DNA of 64,000 nucleotides, taken from positions 1,674,001-1,738,000 of the forward strand of contig NC_013037.1 in assembly GCF_000023125.1 (NCBI RefSeq). The letters are read 5' to 3'. Shown here piece by piece: positions 34,681 through 42,516 of the stretch (position 1 is the first letter of the stretch; the number at the start of each line of letters is the position of its first letter). Source of the DNA: Dyadobacter fermentans DSM 18053. Lineage in GTDB: Bacteria > Bacteroidota > Bacteroidia > Cytophagales > Spirosomataceae. The notes beneath the pieces are model-generated. The model had not been told where the DNA came from and did no database searches. It saw nothing but the letters and a program-made list of their open reading frames with translations. A program made the position numbers and the translations under genes.

Positions 34681-35184
34681 ATGCATTTACCCAAATACAT
34701 GTGCACAGCAAACGAGTCCAAATCCTTGTTTGAATTTTTTAGTGAAGGCCCTCACGGACGAATCAGAAAACTGGTCGAATTCAGCAGGACCGAGGCAGCC
34801 AACGTGTATAATCTTGGCTTCGGTGATTTTGACAAGTTTTCCGGATGCATTGATGATCTCGCCGTTACCAATAATGGTGATAGCACAAAAGTACTTGCAA
34901 CCGTCGCCACAACAGTGTACGAATTCACATCTGCATACCCAGATGCAATCATATTCGCCACCGGAAGCACCAAATCAAGAACCAGGCTTTATCGGATAGG
35001 AATCAATCGGCATTTAACTGAAATCCAAAGAGATTTCGTTATTTTTGGTAGTACCAACTATCTTATTTGGCAAGAATTTGTTCCCGGACGAGACTATAAT
35101 GCATTCTTTCTGACCAAAAAAGAAAACCGTCAAGCACTATGGCAACAGCTAATAAAAATAAATCAGCGCAATCATCCACAGTAG
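34681..35184 (+). CDS. DUF6934-like protein
   Basis: 167 residues, no signal peptide or membrane helix. It matches a small Bacteroidota family that I recall as DUF6934 by its conserved blocks: FEFFSEGPHGRIRKLVEFSR, YNLGFGDFD, DDLAVTNNGDSTKVLATVA, ATGSTKSRTRLYRIGINRHL. Function unknown. Its last 46 bases overlap the start of a 52-codon ORF in another frame, an arrangement seen in translationally coupled pairs. Such short cytoplasmic pairs in accessory regions are sometimes toxin-antitoxin systems, but nothing in the sequence proves that. It precedes a convergent DUF885 gene. Confidence 0.75.
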   Translation: MHLPKYMCTANESKSLFEFFSEGPHGRIRKLVEFSRTEAANVYNLGFGDFDKFSGCIDDLAVTNNGDSTKVLATVATTVYEFTSAYPDAIIFATGSTKSRTRLYRIGINRHLTEIQRDFVIFGSTNYLIWQEFVPGRDYNAFFLTKKENRQALWQQLIKINQRNHPQ

Positions 35185-35297
35185 TCGTGAAGAATCTGAG
35201 TCACTTGGAAGGCCGCATTCACTTTCCCGAAAAATTGCGGAAAGCCAATGAAATATTAGCAAAACTTAATTTTCCCAAATGGGAGGATTCTGACTAG
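35139..35297 (+). CDS. Small 52-residue protein overlapping the DUF6934-like gene
   Basis: The frame runs from ATG 35139 to TAG 35297 and encodes a Lys-rich N-terminus (MATANKNKSAQSS), then VVVKNLSHLEGRIHFPEK and LRKANEILAKLNFPKWEDSD. It looks like a genuine protein: a basic tail, a predicted helix (residues 33-43) and an acidic end, with no internal low-complexity artefact. It overlaps the upstream gene by 46 bp, so coupling is likely. I do not recognise the family. It may be the partner of the DUF6934-like protein. Confidence 0.6.
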   Translation: MATANKNKSAQSSTVVVKNLSHLEGRIHFPEKLRKANEILAKLNFPKWEDSD

Positions 35298-35352
35298 TCC
35301 ACCCATTTAGTGAATTCTCGGCACCAGGGGCTCAACCAAGCCATTGACCCGG

Positions 35353-37137
35353 CTATTTATAAAACTTCCACCCCGTCTTAAAATCACGGCTCAAACTCTG
35401 CTTCGTTAGCGTCGCACGTACCATTTCGATGGGCATGTTGTTTTCCTTCATGACCGCGTCGTGGAATTGCTTGAAGGTCATTTTCTTGCTGTCCACGAGT
35501 TCCTTTTTCAGGCTGAACAGTTGTAATCCGCCGATGAGATAGGCTACCTGGTATAGCGGGCTGTAATTTCCTTCGAACGAGCGCCTTACTTCCCCTTCCG
35601 CATTCGCACGCTCGTGACCCACGCGGTCGACGAGGAAGTCGATGCATTCCTGTGGGGTCCATTTGCCGAGGTGGTAGTTGAGTGAGAATATAATGCGAGC
35701 GCAGCGGTGCATTCGCCAGAACAGCATCCCGATCCGCTCCTCGGGCGTTTTGGCGAAGCCTTTGTCGTACAGCAGCAGCTCCCAGTACAGCGCCCAGCCC
35801 TCCGTCCAGAAAGGGGTACGGAAATCGTTGCGGTAGGATTTGTACCGGCTGCTCATGTAGTATTGCAAATGGTGCCCCGGAACAAGCTCGTGGTGCACGG
35901 TGGAACGGGAGAAGTACGGGTTGTTGCCCCGCATGCTCATCAGCTTGTCGTCGTGCGCCATGGTGTTGGTCGGGTAGGAAATGATAATGTCCCTCCCGCC
36001 TAAAAAAAACGGGTTAATGAGCTGCCTTTCGGGTGTCATCATTTGCATTCCCCAGGTTTCGTCGGCAATCTCGGGGTATTCGATGAGGTCGTTTTTGAGT
36101 ATAAAATCCTTTGCGTCGTTGTAAAGTTTCAGGATCAGTTCCGGCTGCGTTCCTGCGGGGACGTAGCTGTTTTTAACCTTTTCCTGCGCTTTTTTCCAAT
36201 CTTTTCCAAAACCCATTTCCGCCGAAGCTTTCAGCAGCTCCCGGTCGCACCAGGCAAATTCCTTGTTTGCCAGCTCGATGAGCTCGTCGGGCGTGTAGCT
36301 GATCATTTCAGTGCCCAGCTGGCGAATGAGCTCTTCCGGGCCGATCGGTACGCCTTTAATGCCGCTGGCGTCCTCCTTCTGCGTCGTATTCAGTTTTCCC
36401 TTGCTGCGGATCAGCTTCGCATAGCCCAGGAGCGTGCTGTCCAGCGTTTTGTAGGGTTTTGGCACCCACCAGGTGAACATGGGGTCGTAGCCGTTGTAAA
36501 ACTCAAATGTACTCTTCAAACGTGCTTCCAGTCCGTTCACCGCTTCGGCACCGATGCGCGACAGCGGCATATCGAGCGATTCGAGCTTCTTGAATGCCTC
36601 TTCCGCCTTCTTTACTTCTTTTTGCAGGTCGTTCAGCTTCGCGGCCACAGCCTGACCATCCACGGTAGCGCCACGGCGACGGCCTTTTTCCAGTTCGTAA
36701 ATGCCGGCAGCGAAGGGAATGTACCGTTCGATCTGCGCATATTCCTTTTCCTCCTGGCTGAGCGAAAGCAAATGGTCGTCTATATTCCGTTTCAGCAGCA
36801 GATAATCCACTTTGCCGTAAATGCTCATCGCATTGAAATCCACTTTGCCGAGCTTTGCCAGGTAGTCATTATCCACTTCCCGGAGCCGCTTCCGCTGTTC
36901 CGGCGACGCCAACGCCGATCCGCCCCGCTGCCCGCGTCCTTCCGCAGGCATGGGGCCATAAAAGTAGTTTACCGCCCGAACGTCCTGCGCATAACGGATC
37001 ACCAGGCCCGCCACTTCGCTGGTTTGTTCATAGAGGTTAAAATTGGATTGGGAAGATTGCGCCGCCGCACCGAAAGCTGCCAGCCAGCAAAACAGGAAAA
37101 CCGCCCAACGCGGGCGCGTCACGTAGTTATGCGTCAT
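35353..37137 (-). CDS. DUF885-family protein, putative secreted metallopeptidase
   Basis: 594 residues from the ATG at 37137. The open frame extends to 37170 but that part overlaps a -7 promoter element, so the later start is preferred. It also gives a standard signal peptide (MTHNYVTRPRWAVFLFCWLA, ending AAAQ). The family hallmark is VHHELVPGHHLQYYM (about residues 408-422), an HExxxGH-type motif thought to bind zinc. The C-terminal GNYSPLYQVAYLIGGLQLF is also typical. DUF885 proteins are presumed peptidases or carboxypeptidases; the substrate is unknown. Transcribed alone. Confidence 0.9.
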   Translation of the reverse strand: MTHNYVTRPRWAVFLFCWLAAFGAAAQSSQSNFNLYEQTSEVAGLVIRYAQDVRAVNYFYGPMPAEGRGQRGGSALASPEQRKRLREVDNDYLAKLGKVDFNAMSIYGKVDYLLLKRNIDDHLLSLSQEEKEYAQIERYIPFAAGIYELEKGRRRGATVDGQAVAAKLNDLQKEVKKAEEAFKKLESLDMPLSRIGAEAVNGLEARLKSTFEFYNGYDPMFTWWVPKPYKTLDSTLLGYAKLIRSKGKLNTTQKEDASGIKGVPIGPEELIRQLGTEMISYTPDELIELANKEFAWCDRELLKASAEMGFGKDWKKAQEKVKNSYVPAGTQPELILKLYNDAKDFILKNDLIEYPEIADETWGMQMMTPERQLINPFFLGGRDIIISYPTNTMAHDDKLMSMRGNNPYFSRSTVHHELVPGHHLQYYMSSRYKSYRNDFRTPFWTEGWALYWELLLYDKGFAKTPEERIGMLFWRMHRCARIIFSLNYHLGKWTPQECIDFLVDRVGHERANAEGEVRRSFEGNYSPLYQVAYLIGGLQLFSLKKELVDSKKMTFKQFHDAVMKENNMPIEMVRATLTKQSLSRDFKTGWKFYK

Positions 37138-37167
37138 AAGGTTCAGGATATTTGAAATGGATTTTAC

Positions 37168-37175
37168 CAAAAATA
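37168..37175 (-). promoter_or_regulatory. Candidate -7 element of the DUF885 gene
   Basis: The - strand reads TATTTTTG, a perfect TAnnTTTG, 30 bp before the ATG at 37137. A TTTC lies 16 bp upstream in place of a TTTG -33 box. Confidence 0.45.
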
Positions 37176-37300
37176 CCCTAAAATCCCTGACGAAACGTGC
37201 CGGGTTTTAATCATTTCTTGACGGATTTTAGCAAGAGGCCCATTAGCCTGGATCACCGTCATTTTTTGCATGAGCAACGGGTAAATGAATGCAACCGCTC

Positions 37301-38074
37301 CTACGCTTGCAAATCCAGCAAACGCGCGCGGGCGAGTTCCGATCGGTAGCGCCCGATGATCGCCTTCAAGGTTTCGCCGGTGCCCTTGATCACCATTTTG
37401 TTGAGGTTGTACTGCGACATATCCATCGCCACGGCGATCTCCTGGATGGTCAGGTGCTCGTTCCGCTGCAACATTTTGCGCACGTCATTCAGCACACGGT
37501 CGGTTTCTTCGCTGTATTGCGCGGCAGGTTCGGGGCGGTGGGAGTCGGCGAGGTTGCGCTTCACCAGGTTCACGAGCAATGCCACCGAGTTGGTGACGAG
37601 CTCGCGACTGCTTTCCTGCACATGTGCCAGTTCGGTTTCGATCAGGCGCACGAGCTGCGTTACGGCCAGGCGGTCGGTTTCGCTGCGGAGCTCATTCTGG
37701 CGTAGGAAGCTGGGTACCGAAAACAGGTCTCGCACGGCCCGGAACATGCCCGAAAAGCCGCTGAGAGGATCCGCCGCCCCGGCGATGCGGAACGGATCGA
37801 AGAAAATGGTAAGCAAGTTTGTCCTGTAAAAGGACTTGAAGTGAATCGGGTGGCCGGGGGAAAGGAGAAAGATCGCCTGCTCTTCGTAATGCCACGAATC
37901 GTCGTCGCAGGATAAAACACCCTCCCCCTCCGTGACAAACGCAATACCAAACAAGCCGCCGTAGCGGGATGACTTTTCAAGCTCGCGGGCTTCGCAGCTA
38001 ACCAGATTCAGGGTTTGGTCGATATTGAATTCTTTCATCACGTTGAAGAAGGGTTTAGGAATAGTCACCTTCAT
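37301..38074 (-). CDS. AraC-like regulator lacking the second helix-turn-helix
   Basis: 257 residues from the ATG at 38074 (another ATG at 38038 is possible). The N-terminal cupin-type sensor contains YGGLFGIAFVTEGEGVLSCD and AIFLLSPGHPIHF. The C-terminus has one helix-turn-helix (LTIQEIAVAMDMSQYNLNKM) and the start of the linker helix (RSELARARLLDLQA), then stops. The second AraC helix-turn-helix, normally another 45 residues, is missing. None of the three frames after the stop restores it. Either it is a decayed regulator or one that binds DNA with half a domain. It lies between the DUF885 gene and the LytTR genes. Confidence 0.8.
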   Translation of the reverse strand: MKVTIPKPFFNVMKEFNIDQTLNLVSCEARELEKSSRYGGLFGIAFVTEGEGVLSCDDDSWHYEEQAIFLLSPGHPIHFKSFYRTNLLTIFFDPFRIAGAADPLSGFSGMFRAVRDLFSVPSFLRQNELRSETDRLAVTQLVRLIETELAHVQESSRELVTNSVALLVNLVKRNLADSHRPEPAAQYSEETDRVLNDVRKMLQRNEHLTIQEIAVAMDMSQYNLNKMVIKGTGETLKAIIGRYRSELARARLLDLQA

Positions 38075-38266
38075 TCGCCAGCATCACAAAACACTCACGA
38101 ACACAGGGTTTAGGTTTATGGTCAACTTACTGTTCGTTTTGGTTAAAACACAGTCAGTAACCAAAGATGTATACCATCGGTTAAAACAAAAAATCAAAGG
38201 TGACCAATGCCGGATTTCAGATGCCGAATGCCCGGATTGCAAGGAAGAAGGAAAATTAGCGAACGG

Positions 38267-39037
38267 TTATTTACCGAGCCATTGCTTGAAATCGGCCATC
38301 CGGTCGCCGCTGACGAACACTTCCTGCGACGTTGCCGGCGTGAGTTCGAGTTTCAAACGGCCGGCCGAAACCGTGTAGATCGAGCGGATGCTGTTCAGCG
38401 AAATAATGAGCGAACGGTTAATGCGGAAAAATTCTTTCGGGTTCAGCAGCTGCGCCAGTTTGTCCAGACTGTAATCCATTGCGAGGTGCTGGCCGTCGTA
38501 TGTGCGCAGGAAGGTCGCCTTTTGCTCAATGGTGAAATAGGCGATTTCGCTCGTGCGGATGCTGAACAGCTTCTGTCCGGCCGTGGCGAGGAAACGCTCC
38601 TTGTACCCTTCGTCGCCCGACTGGTACATGGCCATCAGTGTGGCGAAATCCGGCATGGGCGCCACGGCCGATTTGGCGTGCAATGCCACGAATTTGTCGA
38701 TTGCGACGGACAGTTCTGATTTATCAACCGGTTTGAGCAGGTAATCCACGCTGTTGGCTTTGAATGCTTTGAGCGTGTACTCGCTGTATGCGGTTGTAAA
38801 AATGATGGGAATAGTGAGTTTGAGCTCTTCGATGATTTTGAAAGCGAGGTCGTCTTCCAGGTGTAAGTCCATGAAAATCAGGTCGGGCCGGACATTAACG
38901 GGATCGCTCAGCCACTGAATGCTTTCGCGCACCGACGATAACTTCGCCATTACATTGATTTTCGGGTCATATTTATTCACGAGGCTTTCCAGCCGGTTGG
39001 CACTGAGCGACTCGTCCTCGATAATAAGCACATTCAT
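38267..39037 (-). CDS. LytTR-family response regulator
   Basis: 256 residues. The receiver domain (1-120) has acidic E7-D8, phosphoacceptor Asp57 (IFMDLHLED) and the conserved DYLLKPVDKSEL lysine. The C-terminal LytTR DNA-binding domain (about 150-256) includes YFTIEQKATFLRTYDG, the SLDKLAQLL segment and FFRINRSLIISLNSI. The ATG overlaps the stop of the sensor kinase gene by 4 bp (ATGA at 39034-39037), so the two are made together. Targets are not evident; LytTR sites are often promoter-proximal, but none was identified here. Confidence 0.95.
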   Translation of the reverse strand: MNVLIIEDESLSANRLESLVNKYDPKINVMAKLSSVRESIQWLSDPVNVRPDLIFMDLHLEDDLAFKIIEELKLTIPIIFTTAYSEYTLKAFKANSVDYLLKPVDKSELSVAIDKFVALHAKSAVAPMPDFATLMAMYQSGDEGYKERFLATAGQKLFSIRTSEIAYFTIEQKATFLRTYDGQHLAMDYSLDKLAQLLNPKEFFRINRSLIISLNSIRSIYTVSAGRLKLELTPATSQEVFVSGDRMADFKQWLGK

Positions 39038-40134
39038 GAAAGCAGGGGCACTTTTACTGTAAAACAGCCATCGGTTTTGTCCACCATTACCGGCTTGTCG
39101 ATGAGCAGTTTATAACGATTTACAATATTCTGAAGTCCCAGCCGCGTGGATGACTCCGGCAACTCGCGGACTTGCAGCGGATTACTGATCACCAGGTAGT
39201 CACCGTCCACGCCGATCGTGATCAGCAGCGGATTGCTGGCCGACATCCGGTTATGTTTCACGGCATTTTCAACAAGCAGTTGCAGGGTAAGCGGCACGAT
39301 CGAGTACTTTTCGCGCTCCTGGCAGGAAATGCGGATATCCAGGTTCAGCTTGTTTTCGAAGCGGATCATGAGCAGGAACATGTACGTTTCCAGAAACTCC
39401 ACTTCGGTAGCGAGCTTGATGGAGTCATAAACCGATTTTTCGAGAATATAGCGATACGCTTTCGATAACTGGTTGATGAATTTGACGGAAAGCTCCTGGT
39501 TCGTCTCCACGAGCGTGGTGAGGACGCTGAAATTGTTGAACAGAAAGTGCGGGCTCACCTGGTTTTTCAATGCATTGAAATGGGCCGTCGCGTTTTCCTT
39601 CTGCAAACGCTCCTCGTTGATCACCACCCGTTGCAGGCGCTCGTACACGCGCTTGTTGGCCGCCAGGTAGTATTCGGCCATGAGCGCCATGACCGTAATG
39701 CTCGTATTGGCGCGTTGTTTCAGCACGGGCGAATTGTTCAGCGTAATGGGCAGCACATCAAAGCTTTTTTTCTCAAAAACCGCCTCCATCCAATGCCAGA
39801 GATACCGGTACCAATGGTTAAACACCATAGCCAGACCGATCGCTACTACAAGCATAATTGCCTGGTTCAGAATGCGATGCCGTTCGGGAAAGTCCTCACC
39901 CAGGAAACGCGTGGTAATGTATTGCAGCCATTCGATCACATTGATCCACAATACGAAAAACGCAATGCTGAAAACCAGCTCCATGGTCCAGAGCGGAAGC
40001 CGGTGCCAGAAAATCGGCATGTCGATCTGTAAAACGTTCATATATATGCGTATAGGCACATATATGACCGCCAGGCCCAGGCCCAGCTCCCATTTATGAC
40101 GGCTGGTAAGACGTGATGTGATCGGGGACTGCAT
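39034..40134 (-). CDS. LytS/YpdA-type membrane sensor histidine kinase
   Basis: 366 residues. Four hydrophobic segments (about 14-34, 48-68, 88-108, 143-158) form the N-terminal sensor. The His_kinase (PF06580-type) domain has phosphoacceptor His196 in NQVSPHFLFNNFSVL. The ATP-binding part has LQLLVENAVKHN (N-box) and TRLGLQNIVNRY (G-box). It should phosphorylate the LytTR regulator encoded right after it. The signal is unknown and there is no periplasmic ligand domain. A -7 element lies 22 bp before the start. Confidence 0.94.
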   Translation of the reverse strand: MQSPITSRLTSRHKWELGLGLAVIYVPIRIYMNVLQIDMPIFWHRLPLWTMELVFSIAFFVLWINVIEWLQYITTRFLGEDFPERHRILNQAIMLVVAIGLAMVFNHWYRYLWHWMEAVFEKKSFDVLPITLNNSPVLKQRANTSITVMALMAEYYLAANKRVYERLQRVVINEERLQKENATAHFNALKNQVSPHFLFNNFSVLTTLVETNQELSVKFINQLSKAYRYILEKSVYDSIKLATEVEFLETYMFLLMIRFENKLNLDIRISCQEREKYSIVPLTLQLLVENAVKHNRMSASNPLLITIGVDGDYLVISNPLQVRELPESSTRLGLQNIVNRYKLLIDKPVMVDKTDGCFTVKVPLLS

Positions 40135-40155
40135 TGAATTGCGTATTCAGAACCT

Positions 40156-40163
40156 CAAAAGTA
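40156..40163 (-). promoter_or_regulatory. Candidate -7 element of the LytS/LytTR operon
   Basis: The - strand reads TACTTTTG, a perfect TAnnTTTG, 22 bp before the kinase ATG. The -33 element is not clear. Confidence 0.4.
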
Positions 40164-40175
40164 AACAAAGTAGCA

Positions 40176-41210
40176 TTAACTGCGATCTACTATTTTCGGG
40201 GCGTCAGTCAGCCTTTTCTGCCGGACGGGGCTTGTGCGGGTCCAGTTGCGGAAAGCGCGGTGAAATGCGCTCGGCTCGGCATAGCCCAGCACTTCGGAAA
40301 TGGCGTACACCTTCGCATCCGTATTGCGTAGAAGGCTCACGGCCAGCTCCTTTTTCAGTCCGGCGGCCAGCGAACGGTAACTTTCGCCATCCTCGTGCAA
40401 CCGGCGCTGAAACGAGCGCTCGCTCAGATTCAAATGACCGGCAATGATTTCGAGCGATGGTATTCTACCCCCGAAATCGCGCGCGATCACGGCCCTTACC
40501 TGCGCGCCGAACCGCTCCGACTGACCGCTGGCCGCACTTTTTTCACGGAGGATTTGTGCAAACGAGGCATATAGCGATTCATCGGCGCTGATGAGCCGCG
40601 TATCGCCCAGGCCGCGCTCAAATACTACCCGGTTTTGGGCTTTTCCAAAATACACGGGGCACCTCAGTAGCTGCTCGTAAGTGGCTTTGGGAACCGGCGT
40701 CTGCAAAACCAGTTCGGCCCTGACCGGACAGATTTGTTTTCCCGTAAGGATCTGAATGTGGTTAAAAATGCCGGCAACCGCCATTTCAACGCCCTGGCGT
40801 GCAGTTTCGGGCGAAACCTGCTCCCAAAGTGGATGCACCTTGAAAATCAGTTCGAACTCCTTGCCGTCCACAAAATCGTACGATATCCAGCCCGAGACGG
40901 TTTGCTGGTATTTCACTACTTGAGCGTAAGCCTCTTTCAATGTGCGGCAGCTTTGCATTAAATACCCCAGCACGCCGAATATCGAAGGATTATTGGCCTG
41001 CCCGATGTGCAGGCCGGCAGCCTGGTCGCCCGTGGACCTTACCACCTCGGTCCAGAGATCGATGATCGGCTGCACGCCTTCAATGCGCTTATCCGCGTCG
41101 GTGAGGTCCGCCGGGCTGATCCCCAATGCCGCGCATAAGCGCCCGGGGTCGCCGCCTCTTTCGACGGCGGCATACACGATATTTCGTAAAACGCGCACAG
41201 TTCCGTACAT
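40176..41210 (-). CDS. AraC-family regulator with arabinose-binding-like N-terminal domain
   Basis: 344 residues. The N-terminal domain (about 10-200) is of the Arabinose_bd type used by OruR/VirS-like regulators (ILRNIVYAAVERGGDPGRLC, FGVLGYLMQSCRTLKEAYAQ). The C-terminal AraC domain has LEIIAGHLNLSERSFQRRLH and VYAISEVLGYAEPSAFHRAFR. It is divergent from a cupin gene across a 129-bp gap containing direct repeats that look like AraC operators, so the cupin gene is a likely target. The effector is unknown. Confidence 0.92.
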   Translation of the reverse strand: MYGTVRVLRNIVYAAVERGGDPGRLCAALGISPADLTDADKRIEGVQPIIDLWTEVVRSTGDQAAGLHIGQANNPSIFGVLGYLMQSCRTLKEAYAQVVKYQQTVSGWISYDFVDGKEFELIFKVHPLWEQVSPETARQGVEMAVAGIFNHIQILTGKQICPVRAELVLQTPVPKATYEQLLRCPVYFGKAQNRVVFERGLGDTRLISADESLYASFAQILREKSAASGQSERFGAQVRAVIARDFGGRIPSLEIIAGHLNLSERSFQRRLHEDGESYRSLAAGLKKELAVSLLRNTDAKVYAISEVLGYAEPSAFHRAFRNWTRTSPVRQKRLTDAPKIVDRS

Positions 41211-41220
41211 AACCTGCTGA

Positions 41221-41270
41221 ATGGCGTGAAAAACTTCGACCTGGCGTAAAGTACCACAATCCTGGCGTAA
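41221..41270. promoter_or_regulatory. Direct-repeat operator candidates between araC-like and cupin genes
   Basis: CCTGGCGTAA occurs perfectly at 41240-41249 and 41261-41270, a 21-bp period (two helical turns). A degenerate third copy, ATGGCGTGAA, starts at 41221. Same-face direct repeats next to a divergent AraC gene are typical AraC binding sites. Confidence 0.6.
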
Positions 41271-41339
41271 TGCGTCATCCGTTTCGGGCAGCAGACCGGA
41301 TTGTTTTGTACTGTCAAATCAAAATTAAATAAAACAGCC

Positions 41340-41912
41340 ATGGAAACACTTACCGTACCCGAACTCGCCCAAACCAAATCTCTGCAACGCGTGATCTCCA
41401 ACCAGGAGTACACCGTTACCTTCCTCACCACCGCCGCCGAAAGCCGCAACAGGCTTACGGAAATGGAAGTGGTACTGCTGCCCGGCGGCGGCAACGAGCT
41501 GCACACGCACCTCAATTTCGCAGAAACGTTTATCCCGGTTAAAGGCACCCTCGAAGTGCAGCTGGGCTCCAAGAAATTGCTTCTCGAACCCGGCGAGCGA
41601 TATACGGTGCCGGTGGGTGTGCCCCACAATTTCACTAACCCGGGCAACAAACCAGTGCATTTCCGGGTGGTGATCGAGCCGGGTCACGAGGGCTTCGAAT
41701 ACTCGCTGCGCATGCTCTACGGCCTCGCGAATGCCGGCCGCGCCGATATTCGCAACTGGGACGACCTGATGAGTGTGGCCGTTATCCTCGGGATCAGCGA
41801 AATGCGGCTTTGTGGCAAAAAGGCGATCCTTAACCCATTCATCCCGCTGCTGTACCGCGTGGCACGCAGGAAAGGCATCGAGGAGGAAATGATCCGGAAG
41901 TATTGTGTTTAG
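41340..41912 (+). CDS. Cupin-domain protein
   Basis: 190 residues from the ATG at 41340; an in-frame extension to 41301 has no ATG and would overlap the promoter region. The single cupin domain (about 38-120) shows motif 1 as GGGNELHTHLNFAETFIPV and motif 2 as PVGVPHNFTNPGNKPVHFRV, with the histidines and glutamate for a metal. The C-terminal 60 residues are helical. The reaction is unknown. It is divergent from an AraC regulator gene, with repeats suggesting control by it, and ends at a bidirectional terminator. Confidence 0.85.
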   Translation: METLTVPELAQTKSLQRVISNQEYTVTFLTTAAESRNRLTEMEVVLLPGGGNELHTHLNFAETFIPVKGTLEVQLGSKKLLLEPGERYTVPVGVPHNFTNPGNKPVHFRVVIEPGHEGFEYSLRMLYGLANAGRADIRNWDDLMSVAVILGISEMRLCGKKAILNPFIPLLYRVARRKGIEEEMIRKYCV

Positions 41913-41920
41913 TACAAAAA

Positions 41921-41950
41921 CAAATGCCCGGTCGAACGACCGGGCATTTG
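41921..41950. terminator. Bidirectional terminator between convergent genes
   Basis: Perfect 14-bp arms CAAATGCCCGGTCG and CGACCGGGCATTTG are separated by two bases. The hairpin lies 9 bp after the cupin stop and 24 bp after the SRPBCC stop on the other strand, with a T-rich stretch on each side. Confidence 0.85.
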
Positions 41951-41973
41951 CCTGTTTTATAGCGCAAAACTGC

Positions 41974-42396
41974 TTATTTGCTTTCTGCATACTTCTTAAA
42001 ATTATCCAGTATCGCCTGCCAGCCGGCTTGCTGAAACTCGACCGGATGCGTGTTTTCCGGATCGAAAGTCTCGACGACCTTCGTGCCATCACCTTCCTGT
42101 TCGAACGACACGGTTACCTTCCGGCCGTCGCCCAGGGTGTAGGCCAGGTAACGGTTTTCCTCCACTTCGGTGTAAGTACCGCCGAAATCGAAGCTGAAAC
42201 TGCCGTCTTTGGCGGCCATGGTGGTTTTGATGCTGCCGCCTACCCGCAAGTCGTTTTCGGAAAACGGCGCATGCCAGTCGTCCGATGCGAAGCACCACTG
42301 GGTAATGTGCTCCGGCGCATTCCATTTGTTCCAGACTTCCGCTACGGGTGCATTGATTGTCGCTTGTACAGTTACAGGTTGTGTTGTCGTTTCCAT
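41974..42396 (-). CDS. SRPBCC / AHSA1-type small-molecule-binding protein
   Basis: 140 residues covering one START-like helix-grip fold. It has the AHSA1 opening VQATINAPVAEVWNKWNAPE and ITQWCFASDDWHAPFSENDL, the sheet KDGSFSFDFGGTYTEVEENR, and the closing helix HPVEFQQAGWQAILDNFKKY. These are the standard features of AHSA1/CalC-like proteins, which bind hydrophobic ligands in a cavity. No specific role can be assigned. It is convergent with the cupin gene. Confidence 0.9.
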   Translation of the reverse strand: METTTQPVTVQATINAPVAEVWNKWNAPEHITQWCFASDDWHAPFSENDLRVGGSIKTTMAAKDGSFSFDFGGTYTEVEENRYLAYTLGDGRKVTVSFEQEGDGTKVVETFDPENTHPVEFQQAGWQAILDNFKKYAESK

Positions 42397-42475
42397 TTCT
42401 TTGTGTTTTTTAGTGATTGATTGATGTTACAAAGTTGCCGGGTTTCGGCGAAACGGAGCGATGCCTGTTGCGACA

Positions 42476-42504
42476 AAAAGCGGGTGCAATTACGTCACCC
42501 GCTT
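42476..42504 (-). terminator. Intrinsic terminator of the luciferase-like gene
   Basis: AAGCGGGTG (42478-42486) pairs perfectly with CACCCGCTT (42496-42504). On the - strand a TTTTTG run follows, about 13 bp after the stop at 42517. Confidence 0.8.
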
Positions 42505-42516
42505 CCAAACTGCCAT

